From Eupeodes corollae (Eukaryota > Arthropoda > Insecta > Diptera > Syrphidae): a DNA stretch of 64,000 nt. Positions 35,176-47,162 of the stretch are shown here, one piece after another (the stretch's first letter is position 1; the number at the start of each line of letters is the position of its first letter). The DNA lies in assembly GCF_945859685.1 (NCBI RefSeq), contig NC_079148.1:122779621-122843620 (forward strand). Reading direction: 5' to 3'. The notes under the pieces were generated by a model, which was not told the DNA's origin, searched no databases, and saw only the letters and a program-made list of their open reading frames with translations. Position numbers and translations under genes: made by a program.

Positions 35176-38100
35176 GAATTAAGTGGAACTAAAATCTCTA
35201 GCCTCTAAGAGTATGTGACTCCAATTTTGAAGCTTTATGAACTTCCGAAAAAACAAAAGTGCCAATTAAAAATTAAATTAGCGATGTAGCGACAACTAAA
35301 TCTGTCACCCCTCTAACATTTCAGGGTTGCCACTTGGTGGTCCTTGAAAGAACCAAAATTAATTAAAAAATTATATAGAGAATCAATATTTCTTTGCTCT
35401 GTAATCATATTAAAAAACTTAGCATATGGCAACCTTTTAAATCGATTTAATGTTGCAAAGTATGTTTCTGAATCTCTGTCATGGAAGAACATTCAATCAG
35501 AATTACATCTTGACAATATAAAATGTAAGACAAGAAAAACTTGTTGTATAAAGTAATCTGCGCTGATGATTTTACGAATCCAAGCAACAACGACTTCTTC
35601 CATTATAGGCCCAACAAGCATCAGGCTAAGGAATATCGAACATTCCCGCACACCGCACGAACATATTACTTCCGCCGCTACCAGCCATCTGTATTATGCA
35701 TCTACAACCATACAACTAGGTCAAATTCGATGTTGCTGTCACAAAAATGATTTAGATGCGATGACAATCAGAATAAATTACAACGGGCCGAAGCGATGGA
35801 TGATGTCGCACAGAACATCAGGACCTGACTCATATTGTACATGTACTGCACAAACACATGCATAAACAGAGTTCATCGATTGCAATGCTGAATCATTTAT
35901 TTGCAACCAACCAACAAACCTAACCGAACCACCATATCAGCTGCTGCTGATACTGTTGCTACTCTGCCACTGCTGCACCAACAACAAGTCAACAGAAATT
36001 GCATATTATATCAGTGCGATGCGGTATGTTGGCCTTATTTCGGCCAAACAAGACAGAATTTTTCTGGAAGTATGTTTCTAGGACGAAAATTCTGTTTTTA
36101 TTATGTATTTTGTTTTCCTTTTACGAGTTTAAGTTAAATTTAATTAAAAAGGACGAATTCTGCGCACAATAATGAATCAATGATGCTGCAACAGCCATCA
36201 ACAGGAACATTTTTGACATAAAAACCTAACGTTCCGTGCGTTGCTGTTCGCGTAATCCTCATCCTCATCCATCTTGTTTTTGGTCCTTTCACGTAAGCTT
36301 TGATTGACTATAGGAACATGCACTTTAGATTCTTGTTGGAGATAATTTTCGGCTTTAAGTGTGTTTTTCGGTTGTTTTTAAGTGCGCACATGTGCATAAC
36401 GAATATGTTCGGTGATGTGTGCTCTAAGTCGAGCGAAATGATATTCTGCAATCGAAATTTTACTCATGCATAACCTTGCAATACGGTGGTGGTTTCAGCA
36501 CTTATCGATTCCGTACATCGGAAGCAAAAATTCAACATCAATTAAGCGAAAGGTATAATAAGTTGAAAACAATGGTTTTGGGAAATTCATCGGAATTTAT
36601 TCCAATATCCAGTAGCGTATATGCGATAGAATAATGACGACAACGCCGTCATTCGCAAAAATACTATCATTATACAATCACCGTTAACGTCACCGTCACG
36701 GTCGTCAGCGTCACGGTCGTCACCAATATGGTGCTGCTGTATTTCTAGACAAATAACGCATGAAAATCCTGACAACACAAGTGTAAAACACTGATCTGCT
36801 GCTATGTTCGACGTTCGTGTTTAAGGACGATACAAGGACTACGATAGAACGGATGACGATGACAGAAGCATTAGCAGAAGTAGCAAAATTTGCCTCCTGT
36901 TAACGCCCCCGCCACCAACTGACGCTGCCGCCGCGGCTGATAGAAATCTCTCTCGACTGCGGTACATATTCGCAGTACAAACATAAATATATGTAAGCCC
37001 ATTTGTTCGGTTGGAGTATTTAGCACTCTCCATGTCCCTCTCCCTTCCCTTGCCTCTTTTTCACATCCTACTAAAAATTCGGTTTACAAAATTCAAACCA
37101 GACTTCAACGCGAGAAAGGCTTCCATGAATTAATGAACGAATGAATGAATTCGAAAAGGATGCCGCGATGCCGAACAATGGATGTGATAATGATTTTTGT
37201 TTTGAAAACAATTTTTTCCTTTTTTTTTAAACAAAACACACAAATACTTATTCCAAAAAGAAAATCGACTATACAAAAAGGATGAAAGGCACAAAGGCAC
37301 TCCTCTCACAAAGTTTTGTCGTTTATTGAAAAATTTCCTTTTTTTATTTCTCCAAATACATGTATAAAGTTATGTAGGTTTGTATAAGTACTCGTGCCAA
37401 CCTACGCAACTGAGCTCCTTTGACTTTTTGTTTAGGAACTTCTTAAAATTATTGTCAATGATAAAACCGTTTAAAAGGTTTTAACAACATTTTATCTGTG
37501 TGCGAATGAATTATTGAGGATTTTCATATAAAAAAAAGTTTGAAAAGGTATAATTGTGTGTTCATCCATGTTGATATCATAATTTATGAAGATTAGATTC
37601 GAGATTCAAAAATTTGTTTGAGGAAAAGATAATACTCAGTTAAGATTGAAAAATTAACAGTTGAATGATTGATTTGAGAAGTTACTTCTTTGTTTTAAAC
37701 ATTTTGAATTGAAATGATTGATGGTTATTGACAAATATTTCTTAGAATAAGAATTTTGAATAATGACAACATGTCACGAATGTTTTTTAGAAACCTCTGG
37801 CATGACAGTTCTTCATCCTACGCACGAACTATTACTCCATGGAGAGTTCCTAGTTTTGTTTTCTAAGACTAATTTGTAATTTTCGGATGTTAACACACTC
37901 GCTACGTTAACATTCACTGTATTTTTTAAATTATAGTAATTGTATTGGATTTTTTTTGAATATTATGCTAATAACTTACTTCGAAGAACATCTCCTTGTG
38001 TTGAATAAATGGTATCCAAATGCAGGTCTGTTATGTGCCAAAAATATCCTGAAAGAAAAGGAAAAAAAATTAAACCAAATTGTTATAATGGATAGCAAAT

Positions 38101-38204
38101 ACTTAAAAACATAAATTATAGAATGTTTCATGAGAATAACTTGATTGAAAAGTGTGAGACATTGCTTTGATTTGTCGATTTAAAATTTGTTCGTATGTGG
38201 AGGA
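35176..38204. other. Interval without a recognised gene
   Basis: About 3 kb. It includes a CTG/CAA-rich patch at 35938-35995 and a GTCACGGTCGTCA repeat near 36690-36722. An Ala/Gly/Leu-rich reading frame at 36839-37033 comes from simple sequence. I see no gene, splice-supported exon or named repeat. Confidence 0.5.
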
Positions 38205-38578
38205 TAGGAGTCACCGTAAGTCTGTCTGCACAAGAACCAGTAGAGATATCGACTTCAAATTATTTCTGTTTAACAGATAATAACACCAAAAAATGCTGAG
38301 ACTTAAGTTTTTTCTATAACGATAGCGACTTTAATTATTACTAACATCGTGATGTGAAACCGAATAAGTATAATCTGTAACAAAATTCAATTACAAGATT
38401 TCTTATAAACAAACAAAAAATATTTTTCAAAAACTTGAAAATACAAAAGTATTTTGTCTATGTTTTTAGTTTTAGAAACTAATGTATTAATTTGTTGCCA
38501 AGATTTGCGAGTTAAGAATCAATTTTTACCAACTTTTAATTGCTTTATGTGGGCAAAAAATAACTACTTTTATTTTTA
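38205..38578 (+). mobile_element. Degraded HT fragment
   Basis: GTCTGTCTGCACAAGAACC, then AGAGATATCGACTTCAAATT and ACAGATAATAAC match the HT head interior. It then becomes unrecognisable except CAATTTTTACCAACTTTTA before the clean HT element 4 starts at 38579. Confidence 0.5.
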
Positions 38579-40493
38579 ACTTCCCATAGAAAGTAATTGT
38601 AATGGGTCCGAATTGTCAAATTGAAAATTTTGACATTTCTCGACGTTTCAAGGTCCCTAGAGTCGAAATAAAAGATTTTTAGAAAGATGTCTGTGCGTGC
38701 GTGTGTACGTGCCTGTGTAAAAGAACCAGAAGAGATATCGATTTCAAATAAATTTTGTTATACAGATAATAAGGCAGAAAGATGCAGAAAGGGCTCTCAA
38801 GAAAATTGCGTGGGTGGTTTTTTTACCATAGCAGTTTGAAGAAAAGGTGAACATTTTGGTTAACCCTTAATATCTTACGAAAATGTATAAAAGTTGGTAA
38901 AAATTGATTTACTTGATTTAAATTGCATATAATATATTGTTAAGTGATATCAAAGAAGTATATTGTTTGAAAATAAATCCATTTAACGGTTTTTTTATGA
39001 ATCAAAAAAAAAACTGAAAAAAAAAACTGAAAACAAAATTTGTCACCTCCAAAATTTTACAACTAAAATATGATTTCATCTCCAAAACAATTTTGTGCAA
39101 CGAAGAATAATGTTTTTGACATCTGATAAAATTTTGAGAAAAATCGAATTGACAGTTTTTTTATAAAAAATAAAAATCTAAAAAAAACATTACTCAAAGT
39201 TGGTAAAAATTGAATATCGATTCAAATATCTTTTCAAAAACTTAAAATTTACGCTTCAAACTTTTTTTATCCTATAAGAAATATTATTTTCAACATTCTT
39301 AAAAATGTTGAGAAAAATCGAATTGACAGTTTTTTTACAAAAAATAAAACCCCAATAAAAATTAATAAAAGTTGGTAAAAATTGATTTTCGACTCAAATA
39401 TCTTTTCAAAAATTTGAGATAATAGCTTCTTTTTAATTTTCACTTATAAGAAATATTGTTTTCAACATTAGTACAAATTTTGAAAAAAATCGAATTGACA
39501 GTTTTTTTTACAAAACATAAAAACCTAAAAAAAATGTATAAAAGTTGGTAAAAATTGATTTTTGCCTAAAATATCTTTTCAAAAATTGCTTAAAACTACT
39601 TTTTTCTAATAAAAATATTGTTGTTAACATTAAGTAAAATTTTTAAAAAAATCGAATTGACAGTTTTTGTACAAAAATTTAGAAACCTAAAAAAATAATT
39701 AACAAAAGTTGATAAAAATCGATTTTCTACTCAAATATCTTTTTAACAATTTCAGATATTGGCTTCAAACTAATTTTATCTTAAAAGAAATATTGTTTTC
39801 AACATTCGGTAATATTTTGAAAAATCCAAAAAATAAAACTCTAAAAAAAAGTTGTTAAAAATTGATTTTCGACTCAAATATCTTTTCCAAACTTTGAGAT
39901 TGGCTTTAAAAAATATTTTTGTCAATATTCTGTAAACTTTCTAGGAAAATCTAAGTGACAGTTTTGTTAGAAGAAATTAAAACCTAACAAAAAATAAATA
40001 CTTAAACTTGGTAAACATTTACCTTACTCAAAAAGGTTTTAAAATTAAAAATATTGTCTTCAAATTCTTTTTATTTTACAGGAATAATTGTTTGCGATAT
40101 GCAGTAGTTTTTTTATAAAAATCCAACAGTCCGTTTTTTGGAAAAAAAATAAAATATATAAGAAATAGTACGCAAATTTGGTAAAATTGACGTTCGGTTT
40201 TTGATATGTCTCAAATTAATTTCATTCATCCAATTCGTAAACATTTAAGAAATGCTACTAAAATATCCAACATTTTTTTTTCGGCTAAAAATCTATTTAA
40301 CAAAACGAAATTTTCAAACTAAACTTTTTTTTGTTTGAAAAATATTGTTAATAATTTTGAATTTTTTAAGAATAACTCAACTGACAACTTTTTTAACCCA
40401 ACACGAAAGCATACAAACTTTTAAGCAAGACAAAAAGACAGATGGGATGGGATGGGAGGTTATCAGTGTGGGTCGCATCCCAGTTTTTTTTTT
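38579..40493 (+). mobile_element. HT element 4, longest copy, with seven tandem units
   Basis: Forward copy from AACTTCCCATAGAAAGTAAT to the tail GTGTGGGTCGCATCCCAG plus a T run. It has the head block (CTCGACGTTTCAAGGTCCC) but the GTACGTCC microsatellite is collapsed to GTGTGTACGTGCCTGTG. The conserved AAAATTGCGTGGGTGG and CACCTCCAAAATTTTACAAC blocks are present. The interior has about seven imperfect units, recognisable from AGTTGGTAAAAATTGAT-like starts near 39198, 39368, 39541, 39708, 39851, 40004 and 40172, spaced about 143-172 bp. Confidence 0.75.
39100..40270 (+). repeat. Tandem array of about 170-bp units inside HT element 4
   Basis: Each unit has four blocks in the same order: GTTGGTAAAAATTGATTTTC, CGACTCAAATATCTTTTC, AGAAATATTGTTTTCAACAT and AAAATCGAATTGACAGTTTT. 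Units differ by substitutions and small indels. Other HT copies carry two to four of the same units. Confidence 0.7.
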
Positions 40494-40745
40494 ATTGTAA
40501 AATTCGATCATTCAAAACATTTTACTTAATATTGAAAACAATATTTTTTATAAGAAGAAATTAATTTAAAGCCAATTTATTCAATTTTTAAAAAGATAAT
40601 TCAGTTAATTGGATTTTTCTCAAATTTTACCAGTGTTCAAAAAAATATTATTCTTCATTGCATAAAACTTTGTTGAATATAAAATCATTGTGTTATCGTA
40701 ATATTTTTCATTTTTTTTTGATATATTAAAAACACAATAATTAAA
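40494..40745 (-). mobile_element. HT fragment, reverse
   Basis: Blocks resembling GAAAACAATATTTTTTATAAG, GATTTTTCTCAAATTTTACC and ATTATTCTTCATTGCATAAA occur in the reverse HT order. It lacks both termini and may be a piece into which neighbouring elements inserted. Confidence 0.5.
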
Positions 40746-41290
40746 TTTTCAAAAAAATATGTATCACGATGTTTGTCCGCGATGGACTCCTAAACTACTA
40801 AGCCGATTGTAGTAAAATGTTTGCACCCTATGCAGTTTGATTCAACTTGAAAGATTGGATAGTTTACTTCTCAATTTCAGATCCAGATACTATTTCATTG
40901 CAAATTATTTTTTCTCTATTATTAGACAGTCAAAATTATATATTAGCTCCAAATTATTCTAACTGATAGTGACATCTGTTGATTGGTTTTAGTAAGTTTT
41001 CAATAGATGGCGCCATGTAAAACTTAAAAACGTTTAATGGAAAAGTCGGTTTAAGGGAAAAATGGACCTGTTGCAACGTATTTCAATATTACCGTCAGAT
41101 TCTAGGATAACCTTCAGAAATTAATAGTTCCCAATGCATTTAGCTTTTGCCATGTCTATAAATAAGCTTCTTGGCCAAACAATGCCCATTTGTTTTTTTG
41201 TATTGAAAATCCATGTTTTTCTCATAGGCAACTATATGTTGCGAGTTCACATGAAGCAAAAGAAAAAAATATTGTGCACCGATTAGTGGT
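40746..41290 (+). mobile_element. Second Helitron family, 5' end joined to helicase C-terminus
   Basis: AAAAAAATATGTATCACGAT, then CCGCGATGGACTCCTAAACT and ACTAAGCCGATTG are typical of insect Helitron 5' ends. About 340 bp later, 41135-41265 encodes LAFAMSINK and GQTMPIC, then after a frameshift IENPCFSHRQLYVASSHEA, the final helicase motifs. Nearly the whole protein between is missing, so this is an internally deleted derivative. No clear CTRR terminus is seen. Confidence 0.65.
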
Positions 41291-41517
41291 GATTATATTT
41301 GACATTAAACGTATTTAAAATTGAAAATAGAAATATGATATGAAAAGATCTTAAACAAGATTGATAGATAGATAGATATTCTTTGTTCTTAATTTCCTAT
41401 TTTAATATTTGTATACTAATAACTTCTGAATAAACGTTAAAGACACGACATGTAAAACATAAGATCTTAAACTATCCACCTCATTTATAATGTTAACTGT
41501 CTGATATTATTTACTAA

Positions 41518-42388
41518 TAAAGAGGCTGGGATGCGACAAACACTGATAACTTCACATCCCTTCTGTCGATTTCTCTTGGCTTAAAGTTTGTCTATATGTA
41601 CTCGTTGTAGATTTTTTTTTATGAAAAAACGGACTGTTGGATTTTCAACAGTTAAGTTTGAAGCCAATATTTTTATTTTTTGAAAAGTTATTTGAGTCAA
41701 AAGTAAATTTTTGCCAACTTTTGTACATTTTTTTTGTAGGTTTTTATTTTTTGTAAGAAAATTGTCAATTCGATTTTTCTCAAAATTTGTCCTAATGTTG
41801 ACAACTATATTTCTTATAAGTAAAAAATAGTAAGAAGCTATTATCTCAAATTTTTGAAGAGATATTTGAGTCGAAAATCAATTTTTACCAACTTTTATAA
41901 ATTTTTGTTTAGGTTTTAATTTTTTGTAAGAAAAACCGCCAATTCGATTTTTCTCAAAATTTTATCAGACGTAAAAAACATTATCTTTCGTTGCACAAAA
42001 TTGGTTTGGAGATGAAATAATATTTTAGTCGTAAAATTATGGAGGTGACACATTTTTTTTCTCAGTTTTTTTCGATTTAAAAAAAAACCGATAAATGAAT
42101 ATTTTTCAAAAAATATACTTTTTGATATCAAGTTACAATACATTATATAAAATTAAATTCAAGTCTTTAGTGTTTTTGGTCCGTAAAATATTTAGCTTTA
42201 ACCAAAATTTTCACCTTTTTTTTTAACTTCCATGGTAAAAAAACCACCCACGCAATTTTCTTGAGAGCCCTTTTTGCGTCTTTCTGCCTTATTATCTATA
42301 TTACAAAATTTATTTGGAATCGATTTCTCTTCTGTTTCTTGAGATATCTCTTCTGGACCCATTACAATACCTTCCTATGTTAAGTTAA
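41518..42388 (-). mobile_element. HT element 5, reverse
   Basis: It starts AAAGAGGCTGGGATGCGAC and has about two internal units. The CACATTTTTTTTCTCAG and AACCACCCACGCAATTTTC blocks are present. It skips from TTGAGATATCTCTTCTGG to ACCCATTACAATACC, so the microsatellite and hairpin are deleted. It ends at a degenerate head (TTCCTATGTTAAGTTAA). Confidence 0.75.
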
Positions 42389-42540
42389 ACATACTGATCA
42401 GGGTTTTTTTTCAAAAACTGATTTCAGCTTGATATTAAAAACGCATATAATATTTTTCGAGATAAATCAACTTATTTTTAATAACTTCACCAGTTCCATC
42501 TTTAAGGCCTTGATTTTTCATGGACTTTAACAGCCAAAAT

Positions 42541-43786
42541 AAAAAGAGGCTGGGATGCGACCCACACTGATAACTTCCCATCCCGTCTGTCGATTTGTCT
42601 TGCTTAAAAGTTTGTCTATATGTACTTGTATCAATTTTACCATTATTTTTTGGATTTTCATATAAAAATCACTGAATATCGAAAACAATATTTTCTGTAA
42701 AATAAAATAAGTTTGAAGCCAATATTTTATAGGTTTGAAAAGATATTTGAGTCGAAAATCAGATTTTACCCACTTTTGTTAATTTTTTTTTTAAGTATTT
42801 AATTTTTTGTACAAAAACTATAAATTAGATTTTGTTCAAAATTTTACTGAATGTTGACAACAATATTTTTTGAAAGATAAAAGTAAATTAAAGCAAATAT
42901 CTCAAAATTTTGAAAAGATATTTGAGTCGAAAATCAATTTTTACCAACTTTTATTAATTTTTTTTTTTATTTTTTTGTTTTGTAAAAAAAACTGTCGATT
43001 CGATTTTTCTCAAAATTTTACTGAATGTTGAAAACAATATTTCTTATAAGATAAAATAAGCTTGAAGCCTAAATTTCAAGTTTTTGAAAAGATATTTGAA
43101 TCGATATTTAATTTTTACGAACTTTGAGTAATGTTTTTTTTAGATTTTTATTTTTTATAAAAAAAAACTGTCTATTCGATTTTTCTCAAAATTTTATCAG
43201 ATTTCAAAAACATTATTCTCCGTTGCTCAAAATTGTTTTGGAGATGAAATCATATGTAAGTCGTTAAATTTAATAGGTGACAATTTTTTTTTGATTTAGA
43301 AAAAAAACCGTTAAATAGATTTTTTTCAAAAAATATACTTCTTTGAAATCACGTTACAGTTTATTATATAAAATTTAATTCAAGTCTCTAGCGTTTTTGG
43401 TTCGTAAGATATTTAAGGTAAACCAAAATTTTCACCTTTTTTTTAAACTGCTATGGTAAAAAAACCACCCACGCAATTTTCTTGAGAGCCCTTTCTGCAT
43501 CTTTCTGCCTTATTATCTGTATAACAAAATTTATTTGAAGTCGATATCTCTTCTGGTTCTTGAGCTATGGACGACAAAAAAAACGTCGCGAACGTACGGA
43601 CGTACGGACGTACAGACGTACGGACCTACATACGTACGGACGTACGAACGTACGTACACACGCACGCACAGACATCTTTCTAAAAATCTTTTATTTCGAC
43701 TCTAGGGACCTTGAAACGTCGAGAAAGGTCAAAATTTTCAATTTGACAAATCGGACCCATTACAATAACTTCCTATGGGAAGTTAA
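42541..43786 (-). mobile_element. HT element 6, reverse, structurally complete
   Basis: The cleanest copy. The tail signature AAAAAGAGGCTGGGATGCG and AACTTCCCATCCCGTCTGTC block are followed by about four internal units. Next come CACGTTACAGTTTATTATAT, TCTAGCGTTTTTGGTTCG and GCTATGGTAAAAAAACCACC, then GAGCTATGGACGAC with the A-rich hairpin. A long GTACGTCC-type microsatellite, GCACGCACAGACATC and CAATAACTTCCTATGGGAAGTT complete it. It can serve as the reference for the other copies. Confidence 0.8.
43591..43656. repeat. GTACGTCC-type microsatellite in HT element 6
   Basis: Repeated 8-mers of the form CGTACGGA (complement TCCGTACG) with variants such as CCTACATACG. The same position in HT element 7 (46237-46282) has about five units, and other copies have fewer or none. 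Confidence 0.8.
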
Positions 43787-46121
43787 TAAACGTGGAATAA
43801 GAAAGGGTTAGGTCTTATCCAATAGACTTGAGTACTTGTATAATCTTAACTCTAAAAGCTTTTGACCAAAATCTTTAAGACCTATCATGGAATGCCTGAT
43901 TCAAAAAATTGGAGAAGAATCCACTTAATTTGGTTTTCGTCAACAGTTTTTCTTAAGCAACCCCTCAATTGTGCCAAAAGTTCAAAGTTCTTCCTGACAA
44001 CCCAAAAGTTCTTTAGTTTTGCAAACTGTTTGTTCTTAATTTTTTTAGTGTCGTCATAAGACGGCAGCGGAACTTTAAATTCAAAATTCTTCTTATCTTA
44101 GTTATAGAAGCTATAGAACACAAAGGCATAACCGTTAAATTAAAATTCGTTTTTTTTTAACCAAGTCCATGTATGCATTTCAGTCTCTGATGCTTTCGTT
44201 GATTTTCTCTTTTCTACTCGTATTGAAATTAATTACCAAATGATTTAGCAACATAAAACTGCACTTAAATAATATTCAATAAACATAAATGTAATGTACC
44301 TTGTCATTATACGAATCAAAAACGCTGCAATGACACGATCATGGTCAGGTCAGGGGAGCGGGCGGTGTCGTTAAATATAATTTAATTGTTTTACTTATTT
44401 TACAACAGTTTTATAGTTGCCACACGTGTGTAAATGATTCAACAACCCATATTCGTATTATATCCTTAAAAATCAACTGCAAGCACATACAGTGTACACT
44501 TGTACAGCAGCTAGCTTAATTATAAATTCAAAAATTCCTCCGAGTACACTTTAAAGCTTTCCATGTCACATGCACATCACACCATTGAACTGGCAAACAA
44601 ATGGCCAAATCTAACCCTTCCCAACAGCCCCCTTACACCCTAACATCCCATCCATCTATCTATGAGTACATCTATGTTTAAAGCTATACCCTTTTTACCG
44701 TCGTCGTCGTAGTCGTATAGTCATCGTCATCGTCCTTGCCTTCATTGTACTTTAGTGTATCCTTGCATTTGAAATCAGCATATAAAGGGAAATATGCGCA
44801 TAAAATTACTCCAATTCCCCAGCTGTTTGCTCTTTTTCAAGCTCTATCACCACCGCACCTTTCCGTGCTCTGTTTTTAAGGGTTTGGCATTTTACAGTTT
44901 ACACATTGAGTAAGGTAAGGTAATGTGGAATGGGTATAATATGGAGAAGGTTCTATTTCCATGCGAATGCATTACAAATGTGCAGACTCTAGATTATAGA
45001 ATCTGTGTTATGTGCTGTGCACGGGAGTCTTTTTTTTGTAGAAGCAGCAACAGCCAGCCCCAGCGCAGCATCAGCTTGCAGATAATAGATGAACACATAT
45101 ACACAAAAAAATATTCATGAATATAGAACCTTCAAAAACCTAATGAAACTGACATTGATTCGAGATGAAATATTGAAATCTATACACAGCTTTGAACAGG
45201 AACACATCCCGGGGGGGAGATATGTAGCTATATAGATTAAAATGAAATATTTTTGATAAATGTTCAATAAATTTTAGGAAAAAACATAATAGGAATTAAA
45301 TCAGCCATTAGCTACCTACATTTCATTTAGCCGGATGGGAACTTGAATGTACCTATAGACTGTGGAGTGCTTTTGAAAATGTTATGGATATTCAAAAATT
45401 CAATTTGTTATTAAAAAAAAGAAAAAAAAACAAACAAAATAAATTCATCAATAATTTCGTGATGGGGATTGTGTAAATTTATTATATTATGCATCAATGT
45501 TTATGTTGATATACGCTGATGTACACGTGAAACCTGCGTGTGATCTAATTAAAATACATTTTATACGGAAACAAAAACATTCCGCTCTTGCCGGATGCCT
45601 TATGCAACTTGACCATTTAATCTCGAAGGTAATTATTATGCGTTTGCCATTTTGTATATTGCGAGAATTTAATTTCAAATTAATTCCGACGAACTAATAG
45701 CTTATTTAAACGGATTTCCGTTCAATAATGGCTGAACTGTGATTTCGTACAGAAATAGCTATTTATTGTTTTGCATTTCGAGGTTGAGTAGGTATGTCAT
45801 TGGATTGCTTTTTTTTTTGATAAATAAACAATTTTATTCAAATAATAATATTGCGTACCTCGCAGCAATCATGATCACATAGATTTTTCAAATGAAGGTT
45901 TAGCTGTTTGGTAAGTCTGTTTTTTTTTTTTAATTCATAACTAATCTGTCAATTGTTCTAACTTTGTATATGAACAAAGTCAAGAAATACAAAAGTAAGT
46001 ATACGCCCTAAGTGTACTTACCTTTGTTTTAAGAGAGGCACGGCCTTTTGCTGAAGCATAGCTGAAGTTTTACCTATCATAGTTTAAACTGAAATACTAG
46101 ACATTTTGTATATGTTATATA
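43787..46121. other. Interval without a recognised gene
   Basis: About 2.3 kb. It has a GTCGTCGTCGTAGTCGT-type run near 44700-44735 and a G8 run near 45210. No coding stretch resembles a known protein. Confidence 0.5.
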
Positions 46122-46959
46122 ATTGTAATGGGTCCGATTTGTCAAATTGAAAATTTTTGACATTTATCGACGTTTCAAGGTCCCTAGAGTCGAAATAAAA
46201 GATTTTTTGAAAGATGTCTTTGCGTGCGTGTGTATGTACGTTCGTACGTCCGTACGTCCGTACGTCCGTACGTCCTTACGTTCGCGACGTTTTTTTCGTC
46301 GTCTATAGCTCAAGCACCAGAAGATATATCGATTTCAAATAAACTTTGTTATACAGCTAAAAAGGCAGAAAGATGCGATAGGGCTCTCAAGAAAATTGCG
46401 TGGGTGGTTTTTTTTACCATAGCAGTTTGAAAAAAAGGTGAAAATTTTGTTAAACCCTAAATATCTTAAAAACCAATAACGCTAGAAACTTGAATTAAAT
46501 TTTATATAATATATTGTAATGTGATTTCAAAGAAGTATTTTGTTTTTAAAAAATCCATTTAATGGTTTTTTTATAAATCGAAAAAAAACTGAAAAAAAAT
46601 TTTGCCACCTCCTAAATCTTACGACTAAAATATGATTTTATCTCCAAAACAATTTTGTGCAACTAAGAATAATGTTTTTGACATCTGATAAAATTTTGAA
46701 AAAAATCGAATTGACACTTGTTTTTATAAAAAAATAAAAACCTAAAAAACAAAAATATTAAAAGTTGGTAAAAATTGATTTTCGACTCAAATATCTTTTC
46801 AAAAATTAAAAATAATGGCTTCAAACTTATTTTATTGCATAGAAAATATTGTTTTAGATATTCGGTAATTTGTATATAAAAATCCAACACTCCGTTATTT
46901 CATAGAAAATAAAAATCTAGACAAACTTTTAAGCAAGACAAATCTACAGCCTCTTTTTT
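46122..46959 (+). mobile_element. HT element 7, forward, head trimmed
   Basis: It starts inside the head (ATTGTAATGGGTCCGATTTG) without the palindrome. It contains the long microsatellite, GCGACGTTTTTTTCGTCGTC hairpin, AAAATTGCGTGGGTGG and about two internal units. It ends ACAAACTTTTAAGCAAGAC, CTACAGCCTCTTTTTT with the GGGATGGG hairpin deleted. A gap follows three bases later. Confidence 0.75.
46237..46282. repeat. GTACGTCC microsatellite in HT element 7
   Basis: TACGTTCGTACGTCC followed by three GTACGTCC units and a variant GTACGTCCTTACG. The motif contains the self-complementary core GTAC. Confidence 0.85.
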
Positions 46960-46962
46960 CAT

Positions 46963-47162
46963 NNNNNNNNNNNNNNNNNNNNNNNNNNNNNNNNNNNNNN
47001 NNNNNNNNNNNNNNNNNNNNNNNNNNNNNNNNNNNNNNNNNNNNNNNNNNNNNNNNNNNNNNNNNNNNNNNNNNNNNNNNNNNNNNNNNNNNNNNNNNNN
47101 NNNNNNNNNNNNNNNNNNNNNNNNNNNNNNNNNNNNNNNNNNNNNNNNNNNNNNNNNNNNNN
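46963..47162. other. Assembly gap (200 N)
   Basis: Exactly 200 N, a placeholder length. It follows the tail of HT element 7 and precedes a fragment (GACAATATTTTTAATTTTTG) typical of a reverse HT copy, so the gap probably lies between two inverted HT elements. Confidence 0.95.

Noticed and set aside
36839..37033. Ala/Gly/Leu-rich reading frame that could look like a signal or repeat protein.
   Set aside because: It is produced by GCC/GCT-type simple sequence, and no codon pattern or homology supports coding.
39100..40270. Regularly spaced repeats suggesting a CRISPR-like array.
   Set aside because: Units are contiguous and about 170 bp long with no spacers, and the genome is eukaryotic. It is a tandem repeat.
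41360..41378. A GATA run that could be the tail of another (TATC)-tailed LINE.
   Set aside because: The sequence beside it resembles the LINE 3' UTR only loosely, so I keep it as a plain microsatellite.
43560..43811. A reading frame starting MSYGRQKKRR that recurs in other HT copies (49437-49637 and 50987-51193, minus strand).
   Set aside because: The recurrence follows from the DNA repeat itself. The Arg/Thr-rich part is the translated microsatellite, frame and length differ between copies, and no domain is recognisable.
46224..46430. Open frame on the opposite HT strand (MRVYVRSYVRTSVRPYV...), also at 10134-10334.
   Set aside because: Again a translation of the GTACGTCC repeat. It is absent in copies where the repeat is lost.
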